From assembly GCA_023417815.1 (NCBI GenBank), contig JAEZEI010000064.1, positions 62,001-126,000 of the forward strand: 64,000 nt of DNA, given 5' to 3'. The notes beneath the pieces were generated by a model that searched no databases, was not told where the DNA came from, and was given only the letters and a program-made list of their open reading frames with translations. Shown here piece by piece: positions 38,316 through 45,406 of the stretch. The translations under genes were made by a program, and so were the position numbers. Numbering within the stretch: position 1 is the stretch's first letter; the number at the start of each line of letters is the position of its first letter. Origin of the DNA: Bacteroidota bacterium. Its GTDB lineage: Bacteria; Bacteroidota; Bacteroidia; Chitinophagales; Chitinophagaceae.

Positions 38316-39125
38316 TTATTTTTTTGTACGAAGGGTATTTATAGCTTTCCGGACGGAACCTTCCTTTAGTAATACCTGCCTGGCCTCATCTGCAGTAAGG
38401 TTTGCAGCCTGCGCCACCATTGCTGCCCCCCGGTCAACAAGCTTTTGATTAGTAAGCTGCATATCAACCATCCGGTTTCCTTCTACCCTTCCCAGGCGGA
38501 TCATGACCGTGGTAGAGATCATGTTCAATACCATCTTTTGAGCAGTCCCCGCTTTCATTCGTGTACTGCCTGTAATGAATTCCGGACCTGTGACTACTTC
38601 TAATTTGTGCTCTGCAATGCTGCCAATAAGGGATCCCGTATTGCAGGCAAGCGCGCCGGTAGCAATACCGGTTTCACGGCATTTCCGTAATGCCCCGGCT
38701 ACATAGGGAGCGCTGCCGCTGGCAGACACGCCTAAAACAAAACAGGAATTGTCTACCCCCACATTTACCAGGTCTTCCCATCCCTGCGTTTCATTGTCCT
38801 CTGCGAATTCAACCGCTGAGGTCATAGCTTTACTTCCACCGGCAATTACTGCCTGTACAAGACTGGGATCCACCCCGAATGTAGGTGGCATTTCGCTGGC
38901 ATCCACAACAGCCAGCCTGCCACTTGATCCGGCTCCTATGTAATAAAGCCTTCCGCCGGCAAGCAAACGGTCTGCGATCACCTCTACCATTTCAGTAAGT
39001 ACCGGGATCGTTTTCTGAACTGCAAACGCAACCAACTGGTCTTCCCGGTTGATCGCCGTGAGGAGATCGAAGACCTGCCAGTGTTCCAGCCCATCATAGT
39101 TTGAAGCTTGCTCTGTTACCTTCAT
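38316..39125 (-). CDS. murQ: N-acetylmuramic acid 6-phosphate etherase
   Basis: MurQ cleaves the lactyl ether of MurNAc-6-phosphate to give GlcNAc-6-phosphate and lactate, in cell-wall recycling. The 269-residue SIS-domain protein has YYIGAGSSGRLAVVDASEMPPTFG near residue 60, GVSASGSAPYVAGAL near residue 133, and TGSTRMKAGTAQKMVLNMIST near residue 185, all family signatures. It starts three bases past the stop codon of the BadF-type kinase gene, so they form one operon. Confidence 0.97.
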   Translation of the reverse strand: MKVTEQASNYDGLEHWQVFDLLTAINREDQLVAFAVQKTIPVLTEMVEVIADRLLAGGRLYYIGAGSSGRLAVVDASEMPPTFGVDPSLVQAVIAGGSKAMTSAVEFAEDNETQGWEDLVNVGVDNSCFVLGVSASGSAPYVAGALRKCRETGIATGALACNTGSLIGSIAEHKLEVVTGPEFITGSTRMKAGTAQKMVLNMISTTVMIRLGRVEGNRMVDMQLTNQKLVDRGAAMVAQAANLTADEARQVLLKEGSVRKAINTLRTKK

Positions 39126-39128
39126 ACC

Positions 39129-39968
39129 TTACTGGTGAAATTTGATCAGACCTTCCATTGGGTCTTTCAAAACCTTGCCCAACTGGATCTCGTACGAATG
39201 GCACAGGTCGGAGAGCACGTCGCGGAACACATAAGCCACACTTCCCACAAAATGCACAGGGCTGGTCCAGCTTTCCCTGTATTTATAAATGTGATTAAAG
39301 AAGAAATCATTGAAGCCATCTTCAATAATGTTCTCTATCATGAAATGACCGCGGTTCTCCGATAAAAAGGGCACAAAACCGGCCAGGTACCTGTTAGGCA
39401 GAGGCTGCTTATACACAGCGTTTAGTATATCGGCAGAAGAAACATTGAATTTTGCATTGAACCGGTCCATCAGGTCGGGCTCGAATGTACCGTATAAATA
39501 ATACTGAATTATCTTCCTGCCCAGGTAAGCCCCGCTGCCTTCATCACCAAGGATGAAACCAAGCCCAGGGCTATTCTTAAGGATCTTTTTTCCATTAAAG
39601 TAACATGAATTAGACCCCGTTCCAAGGATGCAGGCTATTCCCTTTTCATGCCCGCATAATGCCACCGCTGCACCCATCAGGTCATGATCTACTTTTATTT
39701 CTGAACCAGGGAAACAATTTTGCAAGGCTTTGTTAACGATCTTCCTGTTTTCTGCCTGGCCGCACCCGGTGCCATAAAAGAAAACAACATCTGGTTCCAG
39801 GTTCCTGATCACTCCCCGCAGTTCTGTATTAACTACCTGTGAGATCTGTTCACCCGACAGGAAGTAGGGACTCAACCCCTGGGTAGAAGCTTTCTTCTTT
39901 TTTCCGTTCTGAATATAGCACCAGGAAGTTTTTGTGGAGCCGCTGTCTGCGATAAGAATGCCTGCCAT
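39129..39968 (-). CDS. BadF/BadG-type amino-sugar kinase (MurK/NagK-like)
   Basis: The ATG at 39968 gives MAGILIADSGSTKTSW, the phosphate-1 motif of the ASKHA fold; the frame is open upstream to 40019. The phosphate-2 and adenosine regions are GIACILGTGSNSCYFNG and LGFILGDEGSGAYLGRKII. This family phosphorylates GlcNAc, and in some bacteria also MurNAc (MurK). Placed directly before murQ, and with Bacteroidota generally lacking PTS uptake, a MurNAc kinase that feeds MurQ is the most likely role (inference). Confidence 0.88.
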   Translation of the reverse strand: MAGILIADSGSTKTSWCYIQNGKKKKASTQGLSPYFLSGEQISQVVNTELRGVIRNLEPDVVFFYGTGCGQAENRKIVNKALQNCFPGSEIKVDHDLMGAAVALCGHEKGIACILGTGSNSCYFNGKKILKNSPGLGFILGDEGSGAYLGRKIIQYYLYGTFEPDLMDRFNAKFNVSSADILNAVYKQPLPNRYLAGFVPFLSENRGHFMIENIIEDGFNDFFFNHIYKYRESWTSPVHFVGSVAYVFRDVLSDLCHSYEIQLGKVLKDPMEGLIKFHQ

Positions 39969-40074
39969 TTCGTGTGAATTATCGTTAGTGTTAAGGTAAA
40001 ACTTATGTTCGAAACTCATGGGACTGACGGTAAAAAATTACCTTCGCGCATAATTATCAAACCGGAATTGAGAG

Positions 40075-41670
40075 ATGGAGAAAAAAAAGATAAAAGCATG
40101 GCTTCCTTTTCTGTTCAGCTTATCTATGGTGGCAGGTATGCTTCTTGGATATAAAATGCGTGACAGCATGCCGGCGAAGAAGTTCTTTAACGTGGAAACA
40201 CGAAAGCCGGTGGACGAAATACTTGATCTTATTTCCAGGCGATATGTTGATTCTGTGAATGTTGGACAGCTCGCAGATTCAGCCATCATAAGCATTCTTT
40301 CACAACTTGACCCTCATAGCCAGTACATCCCAGCCCGGCTTCTGCAACTGGCCAATGAAGATATCGCCGGCGGATTTTATGGAATTGGTGTGGCCTTCAA
40401 TATTTATAATGATACTGTGCACGTGATATCAGTGGTGGAAGGCGGCCCTTCGAAAAAGGCAGGCCTTATGCCTGGCGACAGGATCATTAAAGCCGGAGAC
40501 AGCTTACTGGCAAGAAAAGGAATTGATGGGACAGGTGTGATGAAAGCACTGAAAGGCGACAAGGGAACAAAGGTTTCAGTAACGATACTGCGCGATGGCC
40601 AGCAAAAAGTGATGACCGTGACCCGTGATATCATCCCGGTTTCCAGCATTGATGCGTCTTATATGATACAGCCAGGCACCGGCTATATCCGCCTTAATAA
40701 ATTTTCCCAGAAGACCTACAGGGAGTTCATGGAAGCAATGACAGCCCTGAAGAAGCAGGGTATGACCGGATTGATCCTGGATCTGCGGGGCAACGGAGGA
40801 GGTGTGCTTGATGAAGCCGTGGAGATCGCTGATGAATTCCTTTCAGGAGATAAACTCATTACATATACCGAAGGTGCCCATGTAAAACGATACGAATACC
40901 GTTGCCGCCGCGAAGGCATTTTCGAAACGGGGAAACTCATGGTATTGGCGGATGAAGGCAGCGCCAGTGCCAGCGAGGTGCTTATGGGAGCATTACAGGA
41001 TTGGGACAGGGCCACTATAATTGGCCGGCAAACCTTTGGTAAAGGACTTGTGCAGGAGCAATATGAACTTTCGGATAACAGCGCTGTCCGGTTAACAGTT
41101 TCCAGGTATTACACCCCACTTGGCAGAAGCATTCAGCGTTCCTACGCACAGGGAGAAAAAGCTTATTATGAAGAGATCGCGCACCGCTTCGCCATTGCAG
41201 ACAGTACACCGGTAGATACCCTGATCAAAGAAACACGGAAAAAGTTCCAGACAAAGAATGGAAAAACAGTTTATGAAGGAGGGGGGATCTCTCCTGATTA
41301 TGCGATCATGCCGGATACCACCAATATCGGTATCGCAGTGGTTAGGCTTCATGCAGCAGGAACCGTTTCTGATTTTGGCTACTTCTATTCAGTGCAACAT
41401 CGCAGCGAATTATCCGGATATAAGGATCCCGTCGAATTCAATAAGGGTTTCTCCATTGAAGGAGAACCATGGAAATTCTTCAGCAGGATGGCAGCAGAGG
41501 ATTCCGTAAGTCTGGACAGGCTTTCTGCCAGGGACATGACTTTTTTAAAAAGGAACCTGAAACTTTCCCTTGCCCGCCAGCTATTCCGGGACAACGGGTA
41601 CTTCACTTTATACAATTTAGAAGACGCAACTACCAAAAAGGCGCTGGAACTACTGAATACCTCTAAATAA
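40075..41670 (+). CDS. S41-family C-terminal processing peptidase
   Basis: The 531-residue periplasmic serine protease has an N-terminal membrane anchor (about residues 8-24), a PDZ domain (about 85-165, with GIGVAFNIYNDTVHVISVVEGGPSKKAGL), and the S41 catalytic core. The catalytic Ser lies in GSASASEVLMGALQD and the Lys in GRQTFGKGLVQEQ. Such CtpA/tail-specific proteases trim or degrade envelope proteins. It is divergent from the BadF-type kinase gene. A stem-loop follows its stop codon. Confidence 0.95.
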   Translation: MEKKKIKAWLPFLFSLSMVAGMLLGYKMRDSMPAKKFFNVETRKPVDEILDLISRRYVDSVNVGQLADSAIISILSQLDPHSQYIPARLLQLANEDIAGGFYGIGVAFNIYNDTVHVISVVEGGPSKKAGLMPGDRIIKAGDSLLARKGIDGTGVMKALKGDKGTKVSVTILRDGQQKVMTVTRDIIPVSSIDASYMIQPGTGYIRLNKFSQKTYREFMEAMTALKKQGMTGLILDLRGNGGGVLDEAVEIADEFLSGDKLITYTEGAHVKRYEYRCRREGIFETGKLMVLADEGSASASEVLMGALQDWDRATIIGRQTFGKGLVQEQYELSDNSAVRLTVSRYYTPLGRSIQRSYAQGEKAYYEEIAHRFAIADSTPVDTLIKETRKKFQTKNGKTVYEGGGISPDYAIMPDTTNIGIAVVRLHAAGTVSDFGYFYSVQHRSELSGYKDPVEFNKGFSIEGEPWKFFSRMAAEDSVSLDRLSARDMTFLKRNLKLSLARQLFRDNGYFTLYNLEDATTKKALELLNTSK

Positions 41671-41672
41671 AT

Positions 41673-41692
41673 ACTCCCGCAAAAGCGGGAGT
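41673..41692. terminator. stem-loop after the S41 gene
   Basis: Perfect 8-bp stem ACTCCCGC/GCGGGAGT with an AAAA loop, two bases past the stop codon. The plus strand has no U tract after it, so it is a weak intrinsic terminator at best; it may protect the 3' end. Confidence 0.5.
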
Positions 41693-41892
41693 AAAAAGTG
41701 TTTCATCGTTCAGCAACGGTTTAATAACGTCTCTGATTTTAGAGGTCCTTTTTCATTGGTATTGGATAGCACAAAACTCAGCCATTGCAGGTATTTATAC
41801 GGTAGTCTGATTCCGGGAAATATTGTAGTTATATTTCTAAAGTGAAGTAAATCAACTCAAAATCAAGGGCTGGGGTTCAGTATATATATTAT

Positions 41893-41900
41893 TACATTTG
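41893..41900 (+). promoter_or_regulatory. candidate -7 box of the cystathionine beta-synthase-like gene
   Basis: TACATTTG matches TAnnTTTG and ends 14 bases before the ATG at 41915. The rest of the 244-base gap from 41671 holds only the stem-loop after the S41 gene. Confidence 0.45.
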
Positions 41901-41914
41901 CAAAAAACTGACGT

Positions 41915-43270
41915 ATGTGGCTAAATAGTATCCTGGAAACAATAGGAAACACTCCCCTGATTAAACTGAACAAGATCACCCGCGACCTTCCGTGCACCGT
42001 TCTTGCAAAAGTTGAATACTTTAATCCTGGTAACAGCATTAAAGACCGGATGGCCCTTAAAATGCTGGAAGTTGCGGAGGAGCAGGGACTTATCAAACCG
42101 GGAGGAACCATAATTGAAGGCACGAGCGGTAATACCGGCATGGGACTGGCGCTGGCAGCCTGCGTGAAAGGATACAAATGCATCTTTACCACCACAGACA
42201 AGCAATCAAAGGAAAAAGTGGACATCCTCAGGGCTGTTGGCGCTGAGGTGATCGTTTGCCCAACGAATGTAGAACCTGAAGACCCCCGCTCCTATTATTC
42301 AGTTTCAAAACGTCTTGCTACAGAAATTCCTAATTCCTGGTATGTGAACCAGTATGATAACCTGGCAAACAGGCTTGCGCATTATGAACAGACCGGACCC
42401 GAGATCTGGGAACAAACAGAGGGAAAAGTAACCCACCTGGTCGTTGCTACCGGAACGGGTGGAACAATTGTAGGTACAGGAAAGTATTTGAAGGAGAAAA
42501 ATCCTAACATAAAAGTTTGGGCAATAGACTCTTACGGCTCCTTACTTAAAAAATATTTTGAAACAGGTGAACTGGACATGAACGAGGTTTACCCTTATAT
42601 AAGTGAAGGTTTCGGTGAAGATTTCGTTCCGCAGAATTATGGTATGGAATATATAGATGCCTTTACCAAGGTAACAGATAAGGACGGAGCGGTAATGGCG
42701 CGGCGGATTGCTAAGGAAGAAGGACTTTTCTGCGGATACAGCGCCGGCTCCTGCCTGCAGGGACTTATGCAGTTCCGCGACCAGCTAAAGAAGGATGATG
42801 TAGTGGTTTGCATATTTCACGACCACGGAAGCCGGTATGTTGGAAAGGTTTATAATGATGAATGGATGCTACAAAGAGGATTCCTTGATGTAAAAACCTT
42901 TAAAGACCTTGTAAGCAGCCGGGGTTCCCGCAAACTGATCACTGTTACGGAAGACAGTACCGTGAAAGAGGCTATAGACCTGATGAAGAAATACGATATA
43001 GAAAATATACCGGTAATGAATGGTTTTGATATGAAAGGCGCTATTTCTGCCGGTGGATTATTTACCAGGATGCTGGAAAACCCGGATATTAAGGATCAGC
43101 CTGTGAAAAATGTTATGGAAAAAGTTTACCCGGAAGTGGCATTTGATACCCCGGTACAGCGTTTAAGCAGCTACATTAACAAGGAAAACGGAGCTGTTCT
43201 TTCAAAAGATGAAAGCGGGACATATCATATCGTGACTAAATATGACATAATTCAAAGTCTTTCCGTTTAA
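41915..43270 (+). CDS. PLP-dependent cysteine/cystathionine synthase with CBS domains
   Basis: The 451-residue enzyme has a fold-type II PLP domain: the PLP lysine is K43 in NPGNSIKDRM, the substrate loop is EGTSGNTGMGLALA, and the phosphate-binding loop is VATGTGGTIVGTGKYL. The C-terminal 120 residues hold two CBS motifs (VTEDSTVKEAIDLMKKYDIENIPVM and the one near the end), as in cystathionine beta-synthase. It therefore joins serine or O-acetylserine with homocysteine or sulfide; which one is not decided by sequence. Confidence 0.92.
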   Translation: MWLNSILETIGNTPLIKLNKITRDLPCTVLAKVEYFNPGNSIKDRMALKMLEVAEEQGLIKPGGTIIEGTSGNTGMGLALAACVKGYKCIFTTTDKQSKEKVDILRAVGAEVIVCPTNVEPEDPRSYYSVSKRLATEIPNSWYVNQYDNLANRLAHYEQTGPEIWEQTEGKVTHLVVATGTGGTIVGTGKYLKEKNPNIKVWAIDSYGSLLKKYFETGELDMNEVYPYISEGFGEDFVPQNYGMEYIDAFTKVTDKDGAVMARRIAKEEGLFCGYSAGSCLQGLMQFRDQLKKDDVVVCIFHDHGSRYVGKVYNDEWMLQRGFLDVKTFKDLVSSRGSRKLITVTEDSTVKEAIDLMKKYDIENIPVMNGFDMKGAISAGGLFTRMLENPDIKDQPVKNVMEKVYPEVAFDTPVQRLSSYINKENGAVLSKDESGTYHIVTKYDIIQSLSV

Positions 43271-43311
43271 TAGTCGCGTTATTTTACTATTTCGGCCAAG
43301 AGGCTTTACTG

Positions 43312-43339
43312 TGCTGCATTTTAAAGGTGCAGCATTTTT
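43312..43339 (+). terminator. intrinsic terminator of the cystathionine beta-synthase-like gene
   Basis: Stem TGCTGCA/TGCAGCA with a 9-base loop followed by TTTTT, about 40 bases past the stop codon. Confidence 0.85.
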
Positions 43340-43369
43340 ATTTCTGAGCAATTTCGCACTGGAACAATA

Positions 43370-43381
43370 CGTAGATCTACG
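43370..43381. repeat. 12-bp perfect palindrome
   Basis: CGTAGATCTACG lies in the gap between the terminator at 43312-43339 and the first non-coding RNA unit. It may be an operator; nothing else supports a role. Confidence 0.4.
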
Positions 43382-43457
43382 ATATCCAGGCTCGGAAGAA
43401 CCCTATTAAAATGATAGCTGATCTACTATTTCAGCGGTAAATACGTCAACGTTAAAA

Positions 43458-43475
43458 AAGAGCAAATCCGCTCTT
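43458..43475. repeat. inverted repeat overlapping the upstream promoter box of ncRNA unit A
   Basis: AAGAGC/GCTCTT with a 6-base centre overlaps the CTTG box at 43473-43476. The same arrangement occurs before unit B at 44047-44064 with a different centre. On the minus strand the second arm runs into TTTTTT, so it could also stop antisense transcripts. Confidence 0.65.
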
Positions 43476-43504
43476 GACTCAGCATTAAATCTGCCGCATC
43501 TTTG
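43473..43504 (+). promoter_or_regulatory. candidate promoter of ncRNA unit A
   Basis: CTTG at 43473-43476, a 20-base spacer and CATCTTTG at 43497-43504 (one mismatch to TAnnTTTG), then GTATCAGAA. Unit B has the same boxes with the same 20-base spacing and the same following bases, while the spacer sequences differ, which supports a real promoter. Confidence 0.65.
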
Positions 43505-43508
43505 TATC

Positions 43509-43950
43509 AGAAGTTGATTGATATGCGATTTAAATATCAATCATTATCCAAGATCCAAAACAACCGTTTTCAATATCCTGACTAAAAACCTGTCCAGTAT
43601 CAGTCAACTTCTTTTAAACAGATCCTGAGAAAACCAAAAATAGCCTATGCCGAAAGGCGACAATGGCAAACTAACTGAATCCTACGAAAACCAGCTTTAA
43701 GATCCACTATCCGGCCTATGCCCCCAAAGCGATGATGGCCAAAGACCAGAAATCCAATATCCAGCCATTCCAATGGCGGCGAAAGACCCGAATATCCGAA
43801 TCCTGGGAAACCAATCCAGATCCAGCCTATGCCGAAAGGCGATGATGGCAAAGAAAAACCGGACACCCCGAAACCAACCCTCACCAGGTTGTAAGAGCGT
43901 GAAACTTCCACATTGTACTGCCCCGAGCAGCATTTTGTGGAAGTTTTTTT
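43509..43950 (+). ncRNA. candidate structured ncRNA, unit A
   Basis: No open frame with coding character is seen here. The unit runs from a promoter-like site to a strong terminator (43902-43950), about 440 nt. A 15-bp stem (43509-43523 with 43598-43612, one G-U pair) closes a 5' domain. The body has hairpin modules at 43643-43667, 43713-43740 and 43825-43849, each with outer GCC/GGC-type stem, inner stem and the internal loop UAU opposite GAUGAU (GACAAU in the first). A simpler hairpin, GCCATTCCAATGGC, is at 43763-43776. Linkers are A/C-rich and G-poor and share TCCTnnGAAAACC. A small hairpin CAACC/GGTTG precedes the terminator. Family unknown to me. Confidence 0.72.
43902..43950 (+). terminator. 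intrinsic terminator of ncRNA unit A
   Basis: An 11-bp outer stem AAACTTCCACA/TGTGGAAGTTT encloses a small inner stem CTGC/GCAG and ends in a run of seven T. Confidence 0.85.
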
Positions 43951-44046
43951 ATTGATACGTATTTATACGTTTTTTCCTATCGTATGTTTTCTAAGTAAAC
44001 CTTCCGGGGTTTTACGAACTCAGCCGTAATTCTTTCACCCCGAAAA

Positions 44047-44064
44047 AAGAGCAAAGTCGCTCTT
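44047..44064. repeat. inverted repeat overlapping the upstream promoter box of ncRNA unit B
   Basis: AAGAGC/GCTCTT with centre AAAGTC, the counterpart of 43458-43475. The arms are identical in both units while the centre differs in two bases (AAATCC in unit A). Confidence 0.65.
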
Positions 44065-44093
44065 GTTTAGAGCTTTACATGTTAGCATCTTTG
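44062..44093 (+). promoter_or_regulatory. candidate promoter of ncRNA unit B
   Basis: CTTG at 44062-44065, a 20-base spacer and CATCTTTG at 44086-44093, followed by GTATCAGAA as in unit A. Confidence 0.65.
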
Positions 44094-44131
44094 TATCAGA
44101 AAGTTCATTGACATCCGGCACAAATAATTAC

Positions 44132-44202
44132 CCAATATCCTGCCTATGCCCTAAAAAGCGATGATGGCACGAAAGACCAGCACCGAGTCCTAAGAAAACC
44201 AA
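44132..44202 (+). repeat. 71-bp direct repeat, first copy
   Basis: These 71 bases recur without a mismatch at 44266-44336, an offset of 134. The copy includes one hairpin module and its downstream linker. Confidence 0.95.
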
Positions 44203-44265
44203 TCCAGTATCCGGCTTATGCTGAAAGGCGATGATAGCCAAATCCAATACCCGAGTGAAAACAAA

Positions 44266-44336
44266 CCAATATCCTGCCTATGCCCTAAAAAGCGATGATG
44301 GCACGAAAGACCAGCACCGAGTCCTAAGAAAACCAA
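44266..44336 (+). repeat. 71-bp direct repeat, second copy
   Basis: Identical to 44132-44202. The second module of unit B, which lies between the two copies, is clearly diverged from them, so the copying was local and recent or the pair is kept alike by conversion. Confidence 0.95.
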
Positions 44337-44560
44337 AATCCAAATCCTTGCCTATGCCCTGAAAAGCGATGATGGCAAAAGCCAACAATCCAAATCCGCC
44401 TATGCGTGTTGCCGGACACCCATGAATCACAGACCAAAGAAAATTTGATCTGTCCGGGCGAAACGCGATGATGGCAGAAGAACCTCTTAACCTGAATCAC
44501 AGGATTACCTGAAACGACCCTCAGAAGTAATTTCCTGACCGGCTTAAGTTGGTTACGGAA

Positions 44561-44586
44561 CCTCCACGAAAACGTGGAGGTTTTTT
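44561..44586 (+). terminator. intrinsic terminator of ncRNA unit B
   Basis: Perfect 8-bp stem CCTCCACG/CGTGGAGG with an AAAA loop and six T. It ends 16 bases before the start codon of the next gene. Confidence 0.9.
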
Positions 44587-44591
44587 GTTTT

Positions 44592-44599
44592 TACCTTTG
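44592..44599 (+). promoter_or_regulatory. candidate -7 box of the BtuF-like gene
   Basis: TACCTTTG matches TAnnTTTG exactly and ends only three bases before the ATG at 44603, so the transcript would be leaderless or nearly so. No upstream TTTG box is seen because the terminator of ncRNA unit B occupies that place. Confidence 0.45.
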
Positions 44600-44602
44600 A
44601 CC

Positions 44603-45370
44603 ATGTTTTTATCCCCTGCCCAACTGTTTTCCGCGAAAAGGATCGTTTCCCTTGTTCCTTCCCTAACGGAACTTCTTCACCACCTGGATGGTGAGGTAAC
44701 GGGCATTACGAAATTCTGCATCCATCCAAAAGAATGGTTTCAAACCAAAACCCGGGTTGGAGGAACCAAACAACTGAACCTGGATATTATCCGTTCCCTT
44801 AATCCGCAGCTGATCATAGCCAACAAGGAAGAAAATGTAAAAGAACAGGTGAAACTTCTCGCAGAACAATTCCCTGTGTGGCTTACGGATGTAAATTCAC
44901 TACATGAGGCACTTAAAATGATCCGGAACATGGGCATCGTGACAGGCAGTAAAGAAAAAGCCGCTACGCTTGCTACGGAGATCGAAAATGAATTTGCCGT
45001 CCTCAATTTCCCCGGATCACTTGCTGCAGCTTATTTTATATGGAAAGATCCGCTAATGGTTGCCGGTGGAGATACATTTATTAATGAAATGATGAAAAGA
45101 GCAGGATTTAGAAATGTATTTGAAAAAACAGTCAGGTATCCGGCAGTATCCATTAACGAAATAAAAAATTCCGGTGCGGACATCTTGCTCCTTTCCAGCG
45201 AACCATATCCCTTTAAACAGGATCATGTAACCGCACTTTCCCATGAATTGCCCGGGAAAAAGATAATACTGGTGGATGGCGAAATGTTCAGCTGGTATGG
45301 CAGCCGTTTACTGAAGTCTGCTGCTTATTTTAAATCCCTTCGTCAACACATTGGAAGTCATGTTTTTTAA
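44603..45370 (+). CDS. BtuF-like helical-backbone metal receptor protein
   Basis: The ATG at 44603 gives 255 residues (MFLSPAQLFSAKRIVSLVPSLTELL); an in-frame ATG at 44549 lies inside the ncRNA terminator and is rejected. The fold is that of cobalamin/iron-chelate binding proteins: RIVSLVPSLTELLHHL, VTGITKFCIHP, LDIIRSLNPQLIIANKEEN and VAGGDTFINEMMKRAGFRNVF. There is no signal peptide, so this copy is probably cytosolic or differently anchored, and no ABC transporter genes lie next to it. The ligand is unknown. Confidence 0.85.
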   Translation: MFLSPAQLFSAKRIVSLVPSLTELLHHLDGEVTGITKFCIHPKEWFQTKTRVGGTKQLNLDIIRSLNPQLIIANKEENVKEQVKLLAEQFPVWLTDVNSLHEALKMIRNMGIVTGSKEKAATLATEIENEFAVLNFPGSLAAAYFIWKDPLMVAGGDTFINEMMKRAGFRNVFEKTVRYPAVSINEIKNSGADILLLSSEPYPFKQDHVTALSHELPGKKIILVDGEMFSWYGSRLLKSAAYFKSLRQHIGSHVF

Positions 45371-45383
45371 AGGCCCACTTCCT

Positions 45384-45391
45384 TATTTTTG
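45384..45391 (+). promoter_or_regulatory. candidate -7 box of the aldolase gene
   Basis: TATTTTTG matches TAnnTTTG and ends 15 bases before the ATG at 45407. Confidence 0.4.
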
Positions 45392-45406
45392 CAAAAATCT
45401 TTAATT

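Larger units (their letters stand above)
44098..44586 (+). ncRNA. candidate structured ncRNA, unit B
   Basis: About 490 nt from a promoter-like site to the terminator at 44561-44586. Five modules of the same hairpin type are at 44142-44168, 44213-44239, 44276-44302, 44350-44376 and 44398-44475. All five keep UAU on the 5' side and GAUGAU on the 3' side. The second has GGCT/AGCC instead of GGCC/GGCC, a compensatory change. The fifth has a long apical extension: inner stem GCGT/ACGC, then CCGGACA/TGTCCGG with a 32-base loop. Linkers are A/C-rich. Unit B has no clear match to the 5' stem domain of unit A. I do not recognise the RNA family. Confidence 0.72.

Noticed and set aside
43645..43933. 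Two minus-strand open frames of 78-88 codons in the ncRNA block
   Set aside because: They run antisense through the repeated hairpin modules; their Gly/Phe/Trp-rich, low-complexity products simply mirror the repeats, and they cross the terminator of unit A.
43640..44476. CRISPR array
   Set aside because: The repeated modules are not identical, spacings vary from about 21 to 47 bases, the linkers are related to one another, and no cas genes are in the window.
43509..44586. Type III toxin-antitoxin RNA array or retron ncRNA
   Set aside because: No ToxN-like toxin, reverse transcriptase or effector gene is next to it, and the modules are not exact tandem repeats.
44098..44602. Cobalamin riboswitch for the BtuF-like gene
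   Set aside because: No B12-box-like sequence is seen, the unit ends in a strong terminator with its own promoter, and a twin unit lies upstream without such a gene.
44549..44602. Upstream ATG for the BtuF-like gene
   Set aside because: It lies before and within the terminator of ncRNA unit B, and the added residues (MVTEPPRKRGGFLFLPLT) look like translated terminator.
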